This document shows positions 1 through 7,336 of a DNA stretch of 36,332 bases, piece after piece. Each line of letters begins with the position of its first letter. Position 1 is the stretch's first letter. The DNA is taken from NCBI GenBank assembly GCA_036265385.1, contig DATAPD010000058.1, positions 1-36,332 of the forward strand. The letters run 5' to 3'. The position numbers were made by a program, and so were the translations under genes. The stretch is from DATAPD01 sp036265385. GTDB lineage: Bacteria; Acidobacteriota; Terriglobia; Terriglobales; Acidobacteriaceae. The notes under the pieces were generated by a model. The model saw only the letters and a list, made by a program, of their open reading frames with translations. It was not told where the DNA came from and did not search any database.

Positions 1-105
1 CCTGGCGAAGGGCATTCGCTGGCCAAGAATCCGTGGCACGAGAAGATCAAGGTGCGAGAAGAACTGGAGTGGCTGAAGCAGTATGGAGGCGTGCCAGCGA
101 AGTGA
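1..105 (+). CDS. C-terminal end of an S9-family (prolyl oligopeptidase-like) peptidase, partial
   Basis: The window opens inside a reading frame that runs from base 1 to a TGA at 103-105 and gives 34 residues. The visible piece starts PGEGHSLAKNPWHEKI and ends in a charged amphipathic helix. A GEGH motif about 30 residues from the C-terminus, followed by a helix of this kind, is typical of the alpha/beta-hydrolase domain of S9 peptidases (acylaminoacyl or dipeptidyl peptidase type), where the His is the third member of the Ser-Asp-His triad. The rest of the gene lies outside the window, so the family call rests on this short motif alone. The stop codon abuts the stop of the convergent next gene with no base between them. 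Confidence 0.5.
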   Translation, partial: PGEGHSLAKNPWHEKIKVREELEWLKQYGGVPAK

Positions 106-576
106 TTACGCTCGACTTTTCTTCGCGGCTGGTTTGATGCGCTCCCAGGGACGCTTCGGGCGAGAAGGCGCCGGCTTGTCGCGATCGACAACACGATCGT
201 ACTGATAGGCCTCGCTCACGGTTCCGAGTGACTCGTTATACAGGCTGGGCAGGCAAAGCGCGTCTTTCAGCTCTTCGGTGAATTGCTGCAGGGCGCGAAG
301 ATGATCAGCGGTGGCGGCCACTTCGGTTTTGGCGGTCTTGAGTACCTGCTGATATCCGCGGTTGATGAGCTTGGAGATTTCGCCACCGATCAGGTAGCCG
401 GGATAGGCGAAGATCTTCACGCCCTCGTCGCCGTCTTTCTGGATGGCGGCCGAGACGTTGTACTTCTTCAGGAACACTCTCCCCTGCGTGCCCGGAGCTT
501 CGATCAAGTCGAAACCGTGATCACGAAGCCATTGGACCGAATCTTCGTATGTGCGCTGCTCAACCTTGGTTGCCAT
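106..576 (-). CDS. Hypothetical protein, 156 aa
   Basis: I do not recognise this protein. The start chosen is the ATG at 574-576 (MATKVEQRTY), because a purine-rich GGAAGGG (complement of 585-591) sits 8 bases upstream. A further in-frame ATG at 604-606 would add ten residues. The protein is soluble, with no signal peptide or membrane segment. It has an apparent alpha/beta N-terminal half (about residues 5-75, ending in a YPGYLIGGEI stretch), a helical middle (about 80-115) and a basic, proline-rich C-terminal tail (KPAPSRPKRPWERIKPAAKK). A tail of that kind often contacts nucleic acid or acidic partners, but this is a guess. It converges on the peptidase gene with zero spacing. That the gene is real is supported by the length, the ribosome-binding site and the absence of a better frame on the other strand. 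Confidence 0.7.
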   Translation of the reverse strand: MATKVEQRTYEDSVQWLRDHGFDLIEAPGTQGRVFLKKYNVSAAIQKDGDEGVKIFAYPGYLIGGEISKLINRGYQQVLKTAKTEVAATADHLRALQQFTEELKDALCLPSLYNESLGTVSEAYQYDRVVDRDKPAPSRPKRPWERIKPAAKKSRA

Positions 577-720
577 TCGACCAACCCTTCCAGTCGCTGC
601 CAACATAGACAGCGGCGAATCACAAAGTAATTAGATGCACGCTTCTATCAGCGGAATCTACCACGACCACTGTACCCGGATAGGTATGAAACCCTGTATC
701 CCGGGGCGGTCTTCTATAAT

Positions 721-766
721 CTAACGACAAGTTGCGTGATTTGTAATCACAGGAATATTACGTTAG
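721..766. promoter_or_regulatory. Nested inverted repeats upstream of cysM (possible operator or leader hairpin)
   Basis: Two inverted repeats are nested here. The outer pair is CTAACG (721-726) with CGTTAG (761-766). The inner pair is GTGATT (736-741) with AATCAC (745-750), with 3 bases between. A TATAAT hexamer lies just before them at 715-720, although no good -35 was found 17 bases upstream of it. A shorter TACC-N6-GGTA dyad lies at 673-686. The 237-base gap 607-843 holds nothing else that I can support. The block could be a repressor site at the start of the cysM transcript or an RNA stem with an internal loop. Its function is inferred only from symmetry and position. Confidence 0.3.
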
Positions 767-843
767 TCACAAGCGCGTCGTGGGGCTCAGGTCTGTGAGG
801 CTGGCATTTCAGCCGACTGCGACAAGCAAATTATCCAATATTC

Positions 844-1818
844 ATGCGTCCAGAAAGCGTGCAATTAGAGGAATCTGCCTCCCCGAGGAAGACCGCCAAA
901 CTCGGCGAACGCACTCTGCAGCGCATCGGCAACACGCCTCTGCTCAGACTCGAGCGGCTGTTTCGCGACTTTCCCAAGGTACAGGTTCTCGGAAAAGCCG
1001 AGTGGTACAACCCTGGCGGTTCAGTCAAGGACCGCGCAGCGTTCAACATTGTCAGCGAGGGACGTCAGAGTGGGAAGTTCCAATCCGGGAAAGTGCTGCT
1101 CGACTCTACCAGCGGAAACACCGGAATCGCGTATGCAATGATCGGGGCGGCGGATGGTTTTCCGGTTGTGCTGTGCATGCCGGAGAATGTTTCGGTAGAG
1201 CGCAAAAGAATCCTGTTCGCATATGGCGCGCAGATCATCTACACGCCCGCGGCTGACGGCTCCGACGGCGCCATTCGGGCTGCGCGAGAGATGTACGCGA
1301 AAGATCCGGATAAGTATTTCTACGCTGATCAGTATTCGAATGAAGCCAACTGGCGCGCGCACTACAACGGCACAGCGATGGAGATTTGGAGCCAGACAGA
1401 AGGGCGAGTCACGCATTTTATTTCCATGATGGGGACGAGCGGCACGTTCATGGGAACTTCGCGCCGACTGAAGGAACTCAATTCAGAGATTCAGTGCATT
1501 TCGCTGCAGCCGGACTCCCCCTTTCACGGCATTGAAGGCGCCAAACACATGGCTTCAGCGATTGTTCCCGCGATCTATGACGAGAAGCTGGCAGATACGG
1601 ACGTTGGCATCTCGACAGAAGATTCTTATGCGATGGCGATTCGCCTGTCGCACGAAGAAGGATTGCTGGTGGGAATCTCTGCAGGAGCAGCGATCGCCGG
1701 CGCGATGCAAGTGGTGAGAAAGCTGCCCAGGGAGCAGGAAGCTGTGGTGGTTGCGATTCTGCCGGACTCAGGCGACAAGTACTTGAGCGAGCGGTTCTGG
1801 ACGGAGACAGCGTCCTGA
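844..1818 (+). CDS. cysM: PLP-dependent cysteine synthase (CysM type)
   Basis: A 324-residue fold-type II PLP enzyme of the cysteine synthase family. It makes L-cysteine by replacing the leaving group of an activated serine (O-acetyl- or O-phosphoserine) with a sulfur donor, in the cytoplasm. Visible landmarks are the Schiff-base lysine K62 in GGSVKDR, the substrate-binding loop TSGNTG (89-94), the PLP-phosphate loop GTSGTFMG (about 197-204) and ISAGAA (278-283) near the pyridine nitrogen. Length is normal for the family. ATG 844 is the only plausible start because an in-frame TGA lies at 796-798; no clear ribosome-binding site is seen. The stop overlaps the ATG of a JAMM peptidase gene by one base. 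In Mycobacterium the same pair (cysM, mec) works with the carrier CysO, whose thiocarboxylate is the sulfur donor, so a CysO-like donor is the likely partner here (inference). A plain O-acetylserine sulfhydrylase is the alternative. Confidence 0.9.
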   Translation: MRPESVQLEESASPRKTAKLGERTLQRIGNTPLLRLERLFRDFPKVQVLGKAEWYNPGGSVKDRAAFNIVSEGRQSGKFQSGKVLLDSTSGNTGIAYAMIGAADGFPVVLCMPENVSVERKRILFAYGAQIIYTPAADGSDGAIRAAREMYAKDPDKYFYADQYSNEANWRAHYNGTAMEIWSQTEGRVTHFISMMGTSGTFMGTSRRLKELNSEIQCISLQPDSPFHGIEGAKHMASAIVPAIYDEKLADTDVGISTEDSYAMAIRLSHEEGLLVGISAGAAIAGAMQVVRKLPREQEAVVVAILPDSGDKYLSERFWTETAS

Positions 1819-2252
1819 TGCTTCGACTTGGGCAATCCCACTATGAGGCGATCCGTAAGCACGGCGAGGAAACGTATCCGCATGAGTGCTGCGGCGTGCT
1901 GCTCGGACGCTTCGATGACGATGGAACGCGGGTAGTGACTTCGATCGCCAGGGCCGGAAACACGCGGGTGGATTCGCCGCAAAATCGTTATCAGATCGAC
2001 CCCAAAGAGCTGGTACGTATCCAGCGCGAAAGCCGTCAGCGCGGCGAGGATATTATCGGTTTCTATCATTCTCATCCCGATCATCCAGCGCAGTGGTCCC
2101 AAACCGATCTGGCCGAAGCGCACTGGTTCGGCTGTTCCTACGTAATTACCAGCGTGGAGAAGAAAGCGGCAGCGTTGACGAATTCCTTCGAACTGGTGGG
2201 GACCGACGAAGCCGACAAGAAGCTGGTCGACGAAAAGATCGAAGTACTCTGA
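1818..2252 (+). CDS. M67-family JAMM metallopeptidase (Mec-like)
   Basis: A 144-residue JAB1/MPN/Mov34-type zinc peptidase. The JAMM signature is complete: E23 in the PHECCG motif, H84 and H86 in YHSHP, and S94 and D97 in SQTD, the expected H-x-H-P-x(6)-S-x-x-D spacing. Bacterial members of this size release a cysteine, or another group, attached to the C-terminus of a small ubiquitin-like carrier such as CysO. The start ATG shares one base with the cysM stop (TGATG), which implies translational coupling and a shared pathway. No ThiS/MoaD/CysO-like gene (about 90 residues ending in GG) is adjacent, so the carrier must be encoded elsewhere. Family assignment is firm; the CysO-cysteine substrate is inferred from the neighbour. 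Confidence 0.9.
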   Translation: MLRLGQSHYEAIRKHGEETYPHECCGVLLGRFDDDGTRVVTSIARAGNTRVDSPQNRYQIDPKELVRIQRESRQRGEDIIGFYHSHPDHPAQWSQTDLAEAHWFGCSYVITSVEKKAAALTNSFELVGTDEADKKLVDEKIEVL

Positions 2253-2293
2253 CTGGGCCAACTATTTTTCAGACTGGGCGTACCATTGCGCTC

Positions 2294-3472
2294 ATGCCGA
2301 TGGATCTCCCCTTAGTTACTGTGAGTCGACGCGGAGCCGAGCGGGTTCGCGGCGGGCATGTCTGGATCTATCGTTCTGACGTTGTGACCGCCGACGGCGT
2401 GCCTCCCGGCTCTGCAGTGCTGGTAAAGCAGCAGGGTTCCAAAGCGCTGCTCGGCACGGCTTTCTACAGCACAGCCTCACAGATCGCCGTTCGCATGCTT
2501 TCGCGCGAGGCACTGGAGAACATCGGGAACGTTCTTCGCCAACGGGTCCGGGCGGCTGTCGAATATCGAAAGCGGCTGGTGCGCGACACCAATGCATACC
2601 GGGTGATCTTCAGTGAAAGCGATTCGCTGCCGGGGCTGATCGTGGATTGCTACAACGATCTTCTTTCCATGCAGGTGCTGAACCAGGCCATGGATTCAGA
2701 GACGTCCCGAACTGCAATTCTGAGCGAGCTGCAGGAGATTCTTAAGCCCAAGGCGATCATCGAACGTAGCGATGCCCGGGTGCGCAAGCTCGAGCAGCTT
2801 CCCGAAAAGCAGAGTGGTCTGGTTGCAGGGGAACAGACCCGAACCGAGTTCCAGATGAACGGGGTCCGCTTCATCTACGACGCTCTGAGCGGCCAGAAGA
2901 CGGGCGCGTTTCTGGATCAGCGCGAGAACTACGCGGCGGCTGAGCAGTATGCCCGCGGTGAGGCGCTGGATGTTTTCTGCTATCAGGGCGGATTTGCTCT
3001 TCACTTGGCCCGGTGCTGTGAGCGCGTCACGGGCGTGGACAGCTCTCTTTCGGCACTCGAAGCAGCCGAAGCCAACTCAAAGCTGAATGGCAGGGAAATC
3101 GAATGGATCGAGGCGAACGCCTTTGACTTACTGCGGGACTACTCCGATTCCGGGCGGCAGTACGACAGCATCGTGCTGGATCCGCCCGCGTTCGCCAAAA
3201 CTCGCGAAAAACGCGATACGGCACTACGCGGCTACAAGGAACTGAATTTAAGGGCGCTGAAGATGCTGCGGCCTGGGGGTGTCCTGATGACCTGCTCGTG
3301 TTCGTTCCATGTCAGCGGGAACGACCTGCTTGAGGCTCTCGGGTCTGCGGCTGGGGATGCCGGGCGTCCGGTACGCGTTCTCGAGCTCCGCGGACAGGCA
3401 AAAGACCACCCGCAAGTGCTTGGAATACCCGAGACGGCATATCTTAAGTGCATTATTTCGATTGTAAGATGA
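2294..3472 (+). CDS. rlmI: Class I SAM-dependent rRNA methyltransferase, RlmI-like (23S rRNA m5C)
   Basis: 392 residues, close to the 396 of E. coli RlmI, which methylates C1962 of 23S rRNA. An N-terminal PUA domain (about 5-80, including GGHVWIYRSDV) is followed by the RlmI middle region and a Rossmann methyltransferase domain. SAM motif I is LDVFCYQGGF (225-234), the catalytic-loop motif is LDPPAFAK (295-302), and the TCSCS stretch (333-337) carries a candidate catalytic cysteine. The frame stays open back to 2093, but that stretch lies inside the peptidase gene in another frame and lacks PUA character. The ATG at 2294 (MPMDLPLVTVSRRG) begins exactly where the PUA domain should. The gene lies 41 bases after the peptidase gene and may be co-transcribed. 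No terminator is visible after it. Confidence 0.9.
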   Translation: MPMDLPLVTVSRRGAERVRGGHVWIYRSDVVTADGVPPGSAVLVKQQGSKALLGTAFYSTASQIAVRMLSREALENIGNVLRQRVRAAVEYRKRLVRDTNAYRVIFSESDSLPGLIVDCYNDLLSMQVLNQAMDSETSRTAILSELQEILKPKAIIERSDARVRKLEQLPEKQSGLVAGEQTRTEFQMNGVRFIYDALSGQKTGAFLDQRENYAAAEQYARGEALDVFCYQGGFALHLARCCERVTGVDSSLSALEAAEANSKLNGREIEWIEANAFDLLRDYSDSGRQYDSIVLDPPAFAKTREKRDTALRGYKELNLRALKMLRPGGVLMTCSCSFHVSGNDLLEALGSAAGDAGRPVRVLELRGQAKDHPQVLGIPETAYLKCIISIVR

Positions 3473-3496
3473 TGAAAATAAGACGCGGAATTAATG

Positions 3497-3525
3497 TTGA
3501 CAGTAATCCGCTCATATCATATGAT
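3497..3525 (+). promoter_or_regulatory. Near-consensus sigma-70 promoter for hsp20
   Basis: TTGACA at 3497-3502 and TATGAT at 3520-3525 are separated by exactly 17 bases: a perfect -35 and a five-of-six -10. An 11-base dyad, TCATAT-C-ATATGA (3512-3524), runs into the -10 box and would be a natural repressor site. A small GC hairpin (GGCG-AATA-CGCC, 3551-3562) lies in the expected leader. I see no CIRCE element and no HAIR element, so HrcA or HspR control is not evident. Confidence 0.75.
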
Positions 3526-3578
3526 TTTAATACGCTAAACAAAAATAATTGGCGAATACGCCACAAATTCGAGAATTC

Positions 3579-3584
3579 AGGAGG
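3579..3584 (+). promoter_or_regulatory. Ribosome-binding site that sets the hsp20 start
   Basis: AGGAGG sits 6 bases before the ATG at 3591. It decides against the TTG at 3549 in the same frame, which would add 14 residues encoded by the leader region. A short AT-rich dyad (AATTC-GA-GAATT, 3566-3577) directly precedes it. Confidence 0.75.
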
Positions 3585-3590
3585 ACTGTC

Positions 3591-4076
3591 ATGACCGTTT
3601 TAACCCGCTGGGACCCCTTTCGCGAGTTCAACACTCTGCAGGACCGGATGAATCGACTTTTCCGTGACAACTTCGGTGAAACCCGCGGAGAGGAAGCGCT
3701 GAGCACGTCCGTGTTTGCTCCGCCGGTTGACGTTTACGAGGATGAGCAGCATTTGACCCTCAAGATTGAGATTCCGGGAATCGACGAGAAGGACATCGAC
3801 GTTCGAGTGGAGAACAATACCCTCACGGTTCACGGCGAGCGCAAGTTCGAGAAGGAAGAGAAAGAGGAGAACTATCGCCGTGTTGAGCGGCAGTATGGCA
3901 GCTTCACTCGCACCTTCACCTTGCCCACAACCGTAGATGCGGAGAAAGTCACCGCTAACTACGAAAAGGGCGTATTAAAGATCCAACTGGCAAAGAGGGC
4001 TGAAGCCAAGCCGAAGCAGATCAAGGTCAACGTCGGCAGCGAGAAGACTCTCGAAGGTAAAGGCAAAGCGGCGTAA
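3591..4076 (+). CDS. hsp20: HSP20/alpha-crystallin small heat-shock protein
   Basis: A 161-residue ATP-independent holdase that binds unfolding proteins in large oligomers and hands them to ClpB and DnaK. The N-terminal arm contains WDPFREFNTLQDRMNRLF, typical of bacterial class A sHSPs. The alpha-crystallin domain spans about 43-140, from APPVDVYED through the IPGIDEKDIDV strand region to the YEKGVLKIQLAK signature (about 124-135). A C-terminal IxI/V-type anchor (IKV in KQIKVNV, about 144-146) is followed by a charged tail. It is preceded by a near-consensus promoter and a strong AGGAGG site, and followed by an intrinsic terminator, so it is probably a monocistronic, highly expressed unit. 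clpB lies directly downstream, which fits a disaggregation pair. Confidence 0.96.
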   Translation: MTVLTRWDPFREFNTLQDRMNRLFRDNFGETRGEEALSTSVFAPPVDVYEDEQHLTLKIEIPGIDEKDIDVRVENNTLTVHGERKFEKEEKEENYRRVERQYGSFTRTFTLPTTVDAEKVTANYEKGVLKIQLAKRAEAKPKQIKVNVGSEKTLEGKGKAA

Positions 4077-4107
4077 AAGCTGCAGTCAGTAGTTAGCAGT
4101 CAGCTTG

Positions 4108-4138
4108 GGCCGGGGCTTTTGCTCCGGCCTTGGTTTTT
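4108..4138 (+). terminator. Rho-independent terminator after hsp20
   Basis: A GC-rich stem pairs GGCCGGGGC (4108-4116) with GCTCCGGCC (4121-4129), nine pairs including one G-U, closed by a TTTT loop. It is followed by TTGGTTTTT. It separates hsp20 from clpB, so clpB needs its own promoter or relies on read-through. Confidence 0.88.
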
Positions 4139-4193
4139 GGCGGAGAATGGTGTGGCCAACTGCAAAAATCACGATTTATGAAGTGGAGTAGCT

Positions 4194-6821
4194 ATGGCAA
4201 TCCGATGGGACAAATTCACGGTGAAAGCGCAGGAGGCGGTGCAGCGCGCGAATGAACTCGCGTCTGAGCACGGCAATCCGGAAATTCTTCCGCTGCACCT
4301 CGTTGCTGCGTTGATAGAAGATAGCGAAGGCATTGTGCCTCCCGTGCTGGAAAAGATTGGCTTAGGTCCGCAGGCCGTGCTGACCGATGTGTACAAGGAG
4401 ATTGAGCGTTTACCCAAAGTGTCAGGCGGTGTAAACCAGCCGGGCATGTCGCAGTCGCTCAATCAACTGCTCGAGCGGGCTTTCAAGGAAGCGGACAATT
4501 TCAAAGATGAGTACGTTTCGACCGAACATTTGCTGCTTGCTGCTACGCAGCTGAAGCGGGACCCGGCGCAAGAAGTGCTCGCGCGCCATGGGGCGACCTA
4601 TGACGCGATCCTGAAGGCCCTCACGGCCGTGCGAGGCTCGCAGCGCATTACAGATCAGAATCCAGAAGGAAAATACCAGGCACTCGAACGCTACGCCCGC
4701 GATCTGACCGATGCGGCGCGACGAGGGAAGCTGGACCCCGTTATTGGGCGCGATGAGGAGATCCGGCGAGTGGTGCAGGTTCTTTCCCGCCGGACCAAGA
4801 ACAACCCAGTGCTCATTGGAGAGCCGGGCGTAGGCAAGACGGCCATTGTCGAAGGACTCGCGCAACGCATTGTTTCCGGCGACGTGCCCGAAATTTTGAA
4901 GAACAAGCGCGTGGTGGCCCTCGACCTGGGGTCGATGCTGGCTGGAGCCAAATATCGCGGCGAGTTTGAAGACCGCTTGAAAGCCGTCCTCAAAGAGATC
5001 GAAGACTCGCAGGGACAGATCGTTCTTTTTATCGACGAGCTGCACACCCTGGTGGGTGCAGGCGCTGTCGAGGGAGCCATTGATGCTTCCAACATGTTGA
5101 AGCCAGCCCTGGCACGCGGTGAGCTGCGCGCGATTGGCGCGACCACGCTGAATGAATACCGAAAGTACATCGAGAAAGATGCGGCCCTTGAACGCCGTTT
5201 TCAGCCAGTGTTCGTGGGCGAGCCGAACGTGGAGGACACGATTGCGATTCTCCGTGGCTTGAAAGAGAAATACGAGGTTCACCACGGGGTTCGCATCAAG
5301 GATTCGGCGATTATCGCTGCGGCGACACTGTCGCACCGCTACATCTCCGATCGTTTTCTGCCGGACAAGGCGATCGACCTGATTGACGAGGCGGCCTCCT
5401 CGCTTCGCATTCAGATTGATTCCCTGCCGACGGACATCGATCAGCTTGAGCGACGCGCCATGCAACTCGAGATCGAAAAGCAGGCGCTGAAGAAGGAAAG
5501 CGATCCGAATTCGAAAGAGCGACTCGGTGTGCTCGATCGCGAGCTCGCTGAGATCCGAGAAAAATCGAATGCGCTCAAGGCGCGTTGGAAACAGGAAAAG
5601 GATGCGATTGCGCGGCAACGGCAACTGAAAGAAAAGCTGGAGCAGCTGAAGATCGAAGAACAGGCCGAGGAACGGAAAGGCAATCTGCAGCGCGTTGCGG
5701 AGATTCGTTATTCGCTGATCCGCCAGACCGAAGAGGAACTAAGGAAGCTCAATGCGCAGATGGAGAAGTCGGGCGCGAACCGCATGCTGAAAGAAGAAGT
5801 GGACGAGGAAGACGTCGCTCGCATTGTTTCGAAATGGACGGGCATCCCGGTCTCGAAAATGCTGGAGGGCGAGGTCAAGAAACTTGTCACCATGGAAGAA
5901 CGGCTGCGTCAGCGCGTGGTTGGACAGGATGAAGCGCTGGAACGAGTGTCGAATGCCATTCGGCGTTCACGCGCAGGGCTTAGCGATCCCAAGCGTCCGA
6001 TCGGGTCATTCATTTTTCTCGGACCAACCGGCGTTGGTAAGACCGAGTTGGCGCGTGCACTCGCCGAGTTTCTCTTTGACGATGAGCACGCGATGATTCG
6101 GATCGATATGTCCGAATATATGGAAAAGCATGCCGTGTCACGCCTGATCGGCGCGCCTCCAGGATACGTGGGCTACGACGAAGGTGGTCAGCTCACGGAA
6201 GCAGTCCGCAGGCGTCCGTACGCGGTCGTATTGTTTGATGAAATTGAAAAGGCACATCCAGACGTGTTCAACGTCATGCTGCAGATCATGGACGATGGAC
6301 GTCTCACGGACGGCAAAGGCCGGCACGTGGATTTCAAAAACACCATCATCATCATGACTTCGAACATCGGGTCGAATTTTTTGATTGCCGAGAGCATGGC
6401 GAGCGAAAAGGCATTCGAGAAAGCTTCCGACCAGGTGCTGGACGCGCTGCGCGGACACTTCCGGCCTGAGTTCCTGAACCGCGTGGACGACATCATCATC
6501 TTCCGTCCACTGGGCAAGGAACAGCTGGTGAAGATTGTGGACCTGCGGCTGGAAGATTTGCGACGCTTGCTGGCCGATCGGAAGATTTCGCTCGAGCTCA
6601 CGGATGCGGCAAAAGAACTGCTCTTCACGGAAGGGTATGATCCAGCATTTGGAGCGCGTCCGCTGAAACGCGCGATCCAGAAGTTAGTGCAAGACCCGCT
6701 TGCGATGAAGATTCTCGATGGCGAAGTCTTACATGGGGATCACATCGTGGTCGATGCGGACAAGAAGGCCGGCAAAATGACGTTCGCGGTCAGTGAACGT
6801 GTCGGAGAAAAACGCAGATAA
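4194..6821 (+). CDS. clpB: ATP-dependent chaperone ClpB
   Basis: An 875-residue Hsp100 disaggregase of normal length. Domains in order: the N-terminal double Clp repeat (about 5-145); AAA+ module 1 with Walker A GEPGVGKT (209-216) and Walker B FIDELH (279-284); the long coiled-coil middle domain (about 410-530, rich in E, K, R and L) that distinguishes ClpB from ClpA/C; and AAA+ module 2 with Walker A GPTGVGKT (610-617), pore loop GYVGYDEGG (657-665) and Walker B VLFDEIEKAH (679-688). No ClpP-binding IGF/L loop is expected in ClpB, which threads aggregates without degradation and works with DnaK and small HSPs. The ATG at 4194 has GGAG five bases upstream. The gene ends in a long hairpin terminator shared with the convergent downstream gene. 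Confidence 0.98.
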   Translation: MAIRWDKFTVKAQEAVQRANELASEHGNPEILPLHLVAALIEDSEGIVPPVLEKIGLGPQAVLTDVYKEIERLPKVSGGVNQPGMSQSLNQLLERAFKEADNFKDEYVSTEHLLLAATQLKRDPAQEVLARHGATYDAILKALTAVRGSQRITDQNPEGKYQALERYARDLTDAARRGKLDPVIGRDEEIRRVVQVLSRRTKNNPVLIGEPGVGKTAIVEGLAQRIVSGDVPEILKNKRVVALDLGSMLAGAKYRGEFEDRLKAVLKEIEDSQGQIVLFIDELHTLVGAGAVEGAIDASNMLKPALARGELRAIGATTLNEYRKYIEKDAALERRFQPVFVGEPNVEDTIAILRGLKEKYEVHHGVRIKDSAIIAAATLSHRYISDRFLPDKAIDLIDEAASSLRIQIDSLPTDIDQLERRAMQLEIEKQALKKESDPNSKERLGVLDRELAEIREKSNALKARWKQEKDAIARQRQLKEKLEQLKIEEQAEERKGNLQRVAEIRYSLIRQTEEELRKLNAQMEKSGANRMLKEEVDEEDVARIVSKWTGIPVSKMLEGEVKKLVTMEERLRQRVVGQDEALERVSNAIRRSRAGLSDPKRPIGSFIFLGPTGVGKTELARALAEFLFDDEHAMIRIDMSEYMEKHAVSRLIGAPPGYVGYDEGGQLTEAVRRRPYAVVLFDEIEKAHPDVFNVMLQIMDDGRLTDGKGRHVDFKNTIIIMTSNIGSNFLIAESMASEKAFEKASDQVLDALRGHFRPEFLNRVDDIIIFRPLGKEQLVKIVDLRLEDLRRLLADRKISLELTDAAKELLFTEGYDPAFGARPLKRAIQKLVQDPLAMKILDGEVLHGDHIVVDADKKAGKMTFAVSERVGEKRR

Positions 6822-6828
6822 ACATTTG

Positions 6829-6894
6829 GCCACGGAATGAACGGACGCATGCTTGGAATTCCTGAGCACGCCGTTCATCCGTGGCTAGTTTTTT
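6829..6894 (+). terminator. Long hairpin terminator of clpB overlapping the end of the opposing gene
   Basis: GCCACGGA (6829-6836) pairs with TCCGTGGC (6878-6885), and TGAACGG (6838-6844) pairs with CCGTTCA (6871-6877). Together they make a 15-pair stem with one bulged A and a 26-base loop. TAG and then six T (6889-6894) follow. The right arm lies inside the last codons of the membrane-protein gene on the other strand, so that coding sequence doubles as terminator. Confidence 0.75.
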
Positions 6895-7300
6895 GGAAGG
6901 CTTCGATGACCGGGTGCTGAAACAGGCACCACACGATCAGTACGCGAACGATCACAGCCAGCCCGCTGAAAAAGAGATGGTCCCACTGAATCGTGACAAC
7001 GTCCGCGGAGACCGTTGGCATTAACATCACAATCCCAGCGAGTGCGATAAGGATTGCTGCCCAACGAGCGAGGTTGCTAAGGTTGAGCAATCCAGATCCA
7101 ATAAGAGCGCCCACCGCAGCCGTCAAAACAAACATGTAGGGTCCGGCCAATTCCAGGCCGAACAAAAGCGGCGCGCCACGAGCCATGGAGATGCTACCCG
7201 GCTGCAAAATCATGAGGGCGCCGAGCCCAAAGAGGTAGGCTGCGCTCAGAAGGAAGAGAATGCCGATCGCAGTAACACCCGAGGGCCGCCGGATAGACAT
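6875..7300 (-). CDS. Small four-helix integral membrane protein, function unknown
   Basis: A 141-residue hydrophobic protein. Four membrane segments are visible at about residues 10-32, 45-72, 78-98 and 108-128. Short polar loops and a cytosolic tail ending KTSHG complete it. I do not recognise a named family with confidence; it resembles the many uncharacterised DoxX- or DUF-type small membrane proteins found next to redox genes. It starts 36 bases after the stop of the FMN reductase gene on the same strand, so the two are probably co-transcribed. Its last codons overlap the clpB terminator stem. No good ribosome-binding site is seen upstream of the ATG at 7300. Confidence 0.75.
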   Translation of the reverse strand: MSIRRPSGVTAIGILFLLSAAYLFGLGALMILQPGSISMARGAPLLFGLELAGPYMFVLTAAVGALIGSGLLNLSNLARWAAILIALAGIVMLMPTVSADVVTIQWDHLFFSGLAVIVRVLIVWCLFQHPVIEAFQKTSHG

Positions 7301-7336
7301 GGTTCAGTCGAAACTGCGAAATAACTCCAGACCAGG

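Noticed and set aside
2093..2293. 67-residue N-terminal extension of RlmI
   Set aside because: It lies inside the JAMM peptidase gene in another frame and encodes R- and G-rich shadow sequence; the PUA domain starts at the ATG 2294.
3473..3590. CIRCE or HAIR heat-shock operator before hsp20
   Set aside because: Neither the CIRCE nor the HAIR inverted repeat is present; only an unrelated dyad over the -10 box.
4139..4193. Separate promoter for clpB
   Set aside because: No pair of -35 and -10 boxes with acceptable spacing was found, so I do not claim one.
4422..5624. 400-codon open frame on the reverse strand inside clpB
   Set aside because: It is antisense to the conserved AAA+ region; its protein has no family pattern, and the frame is a by-product of clpB codon use.
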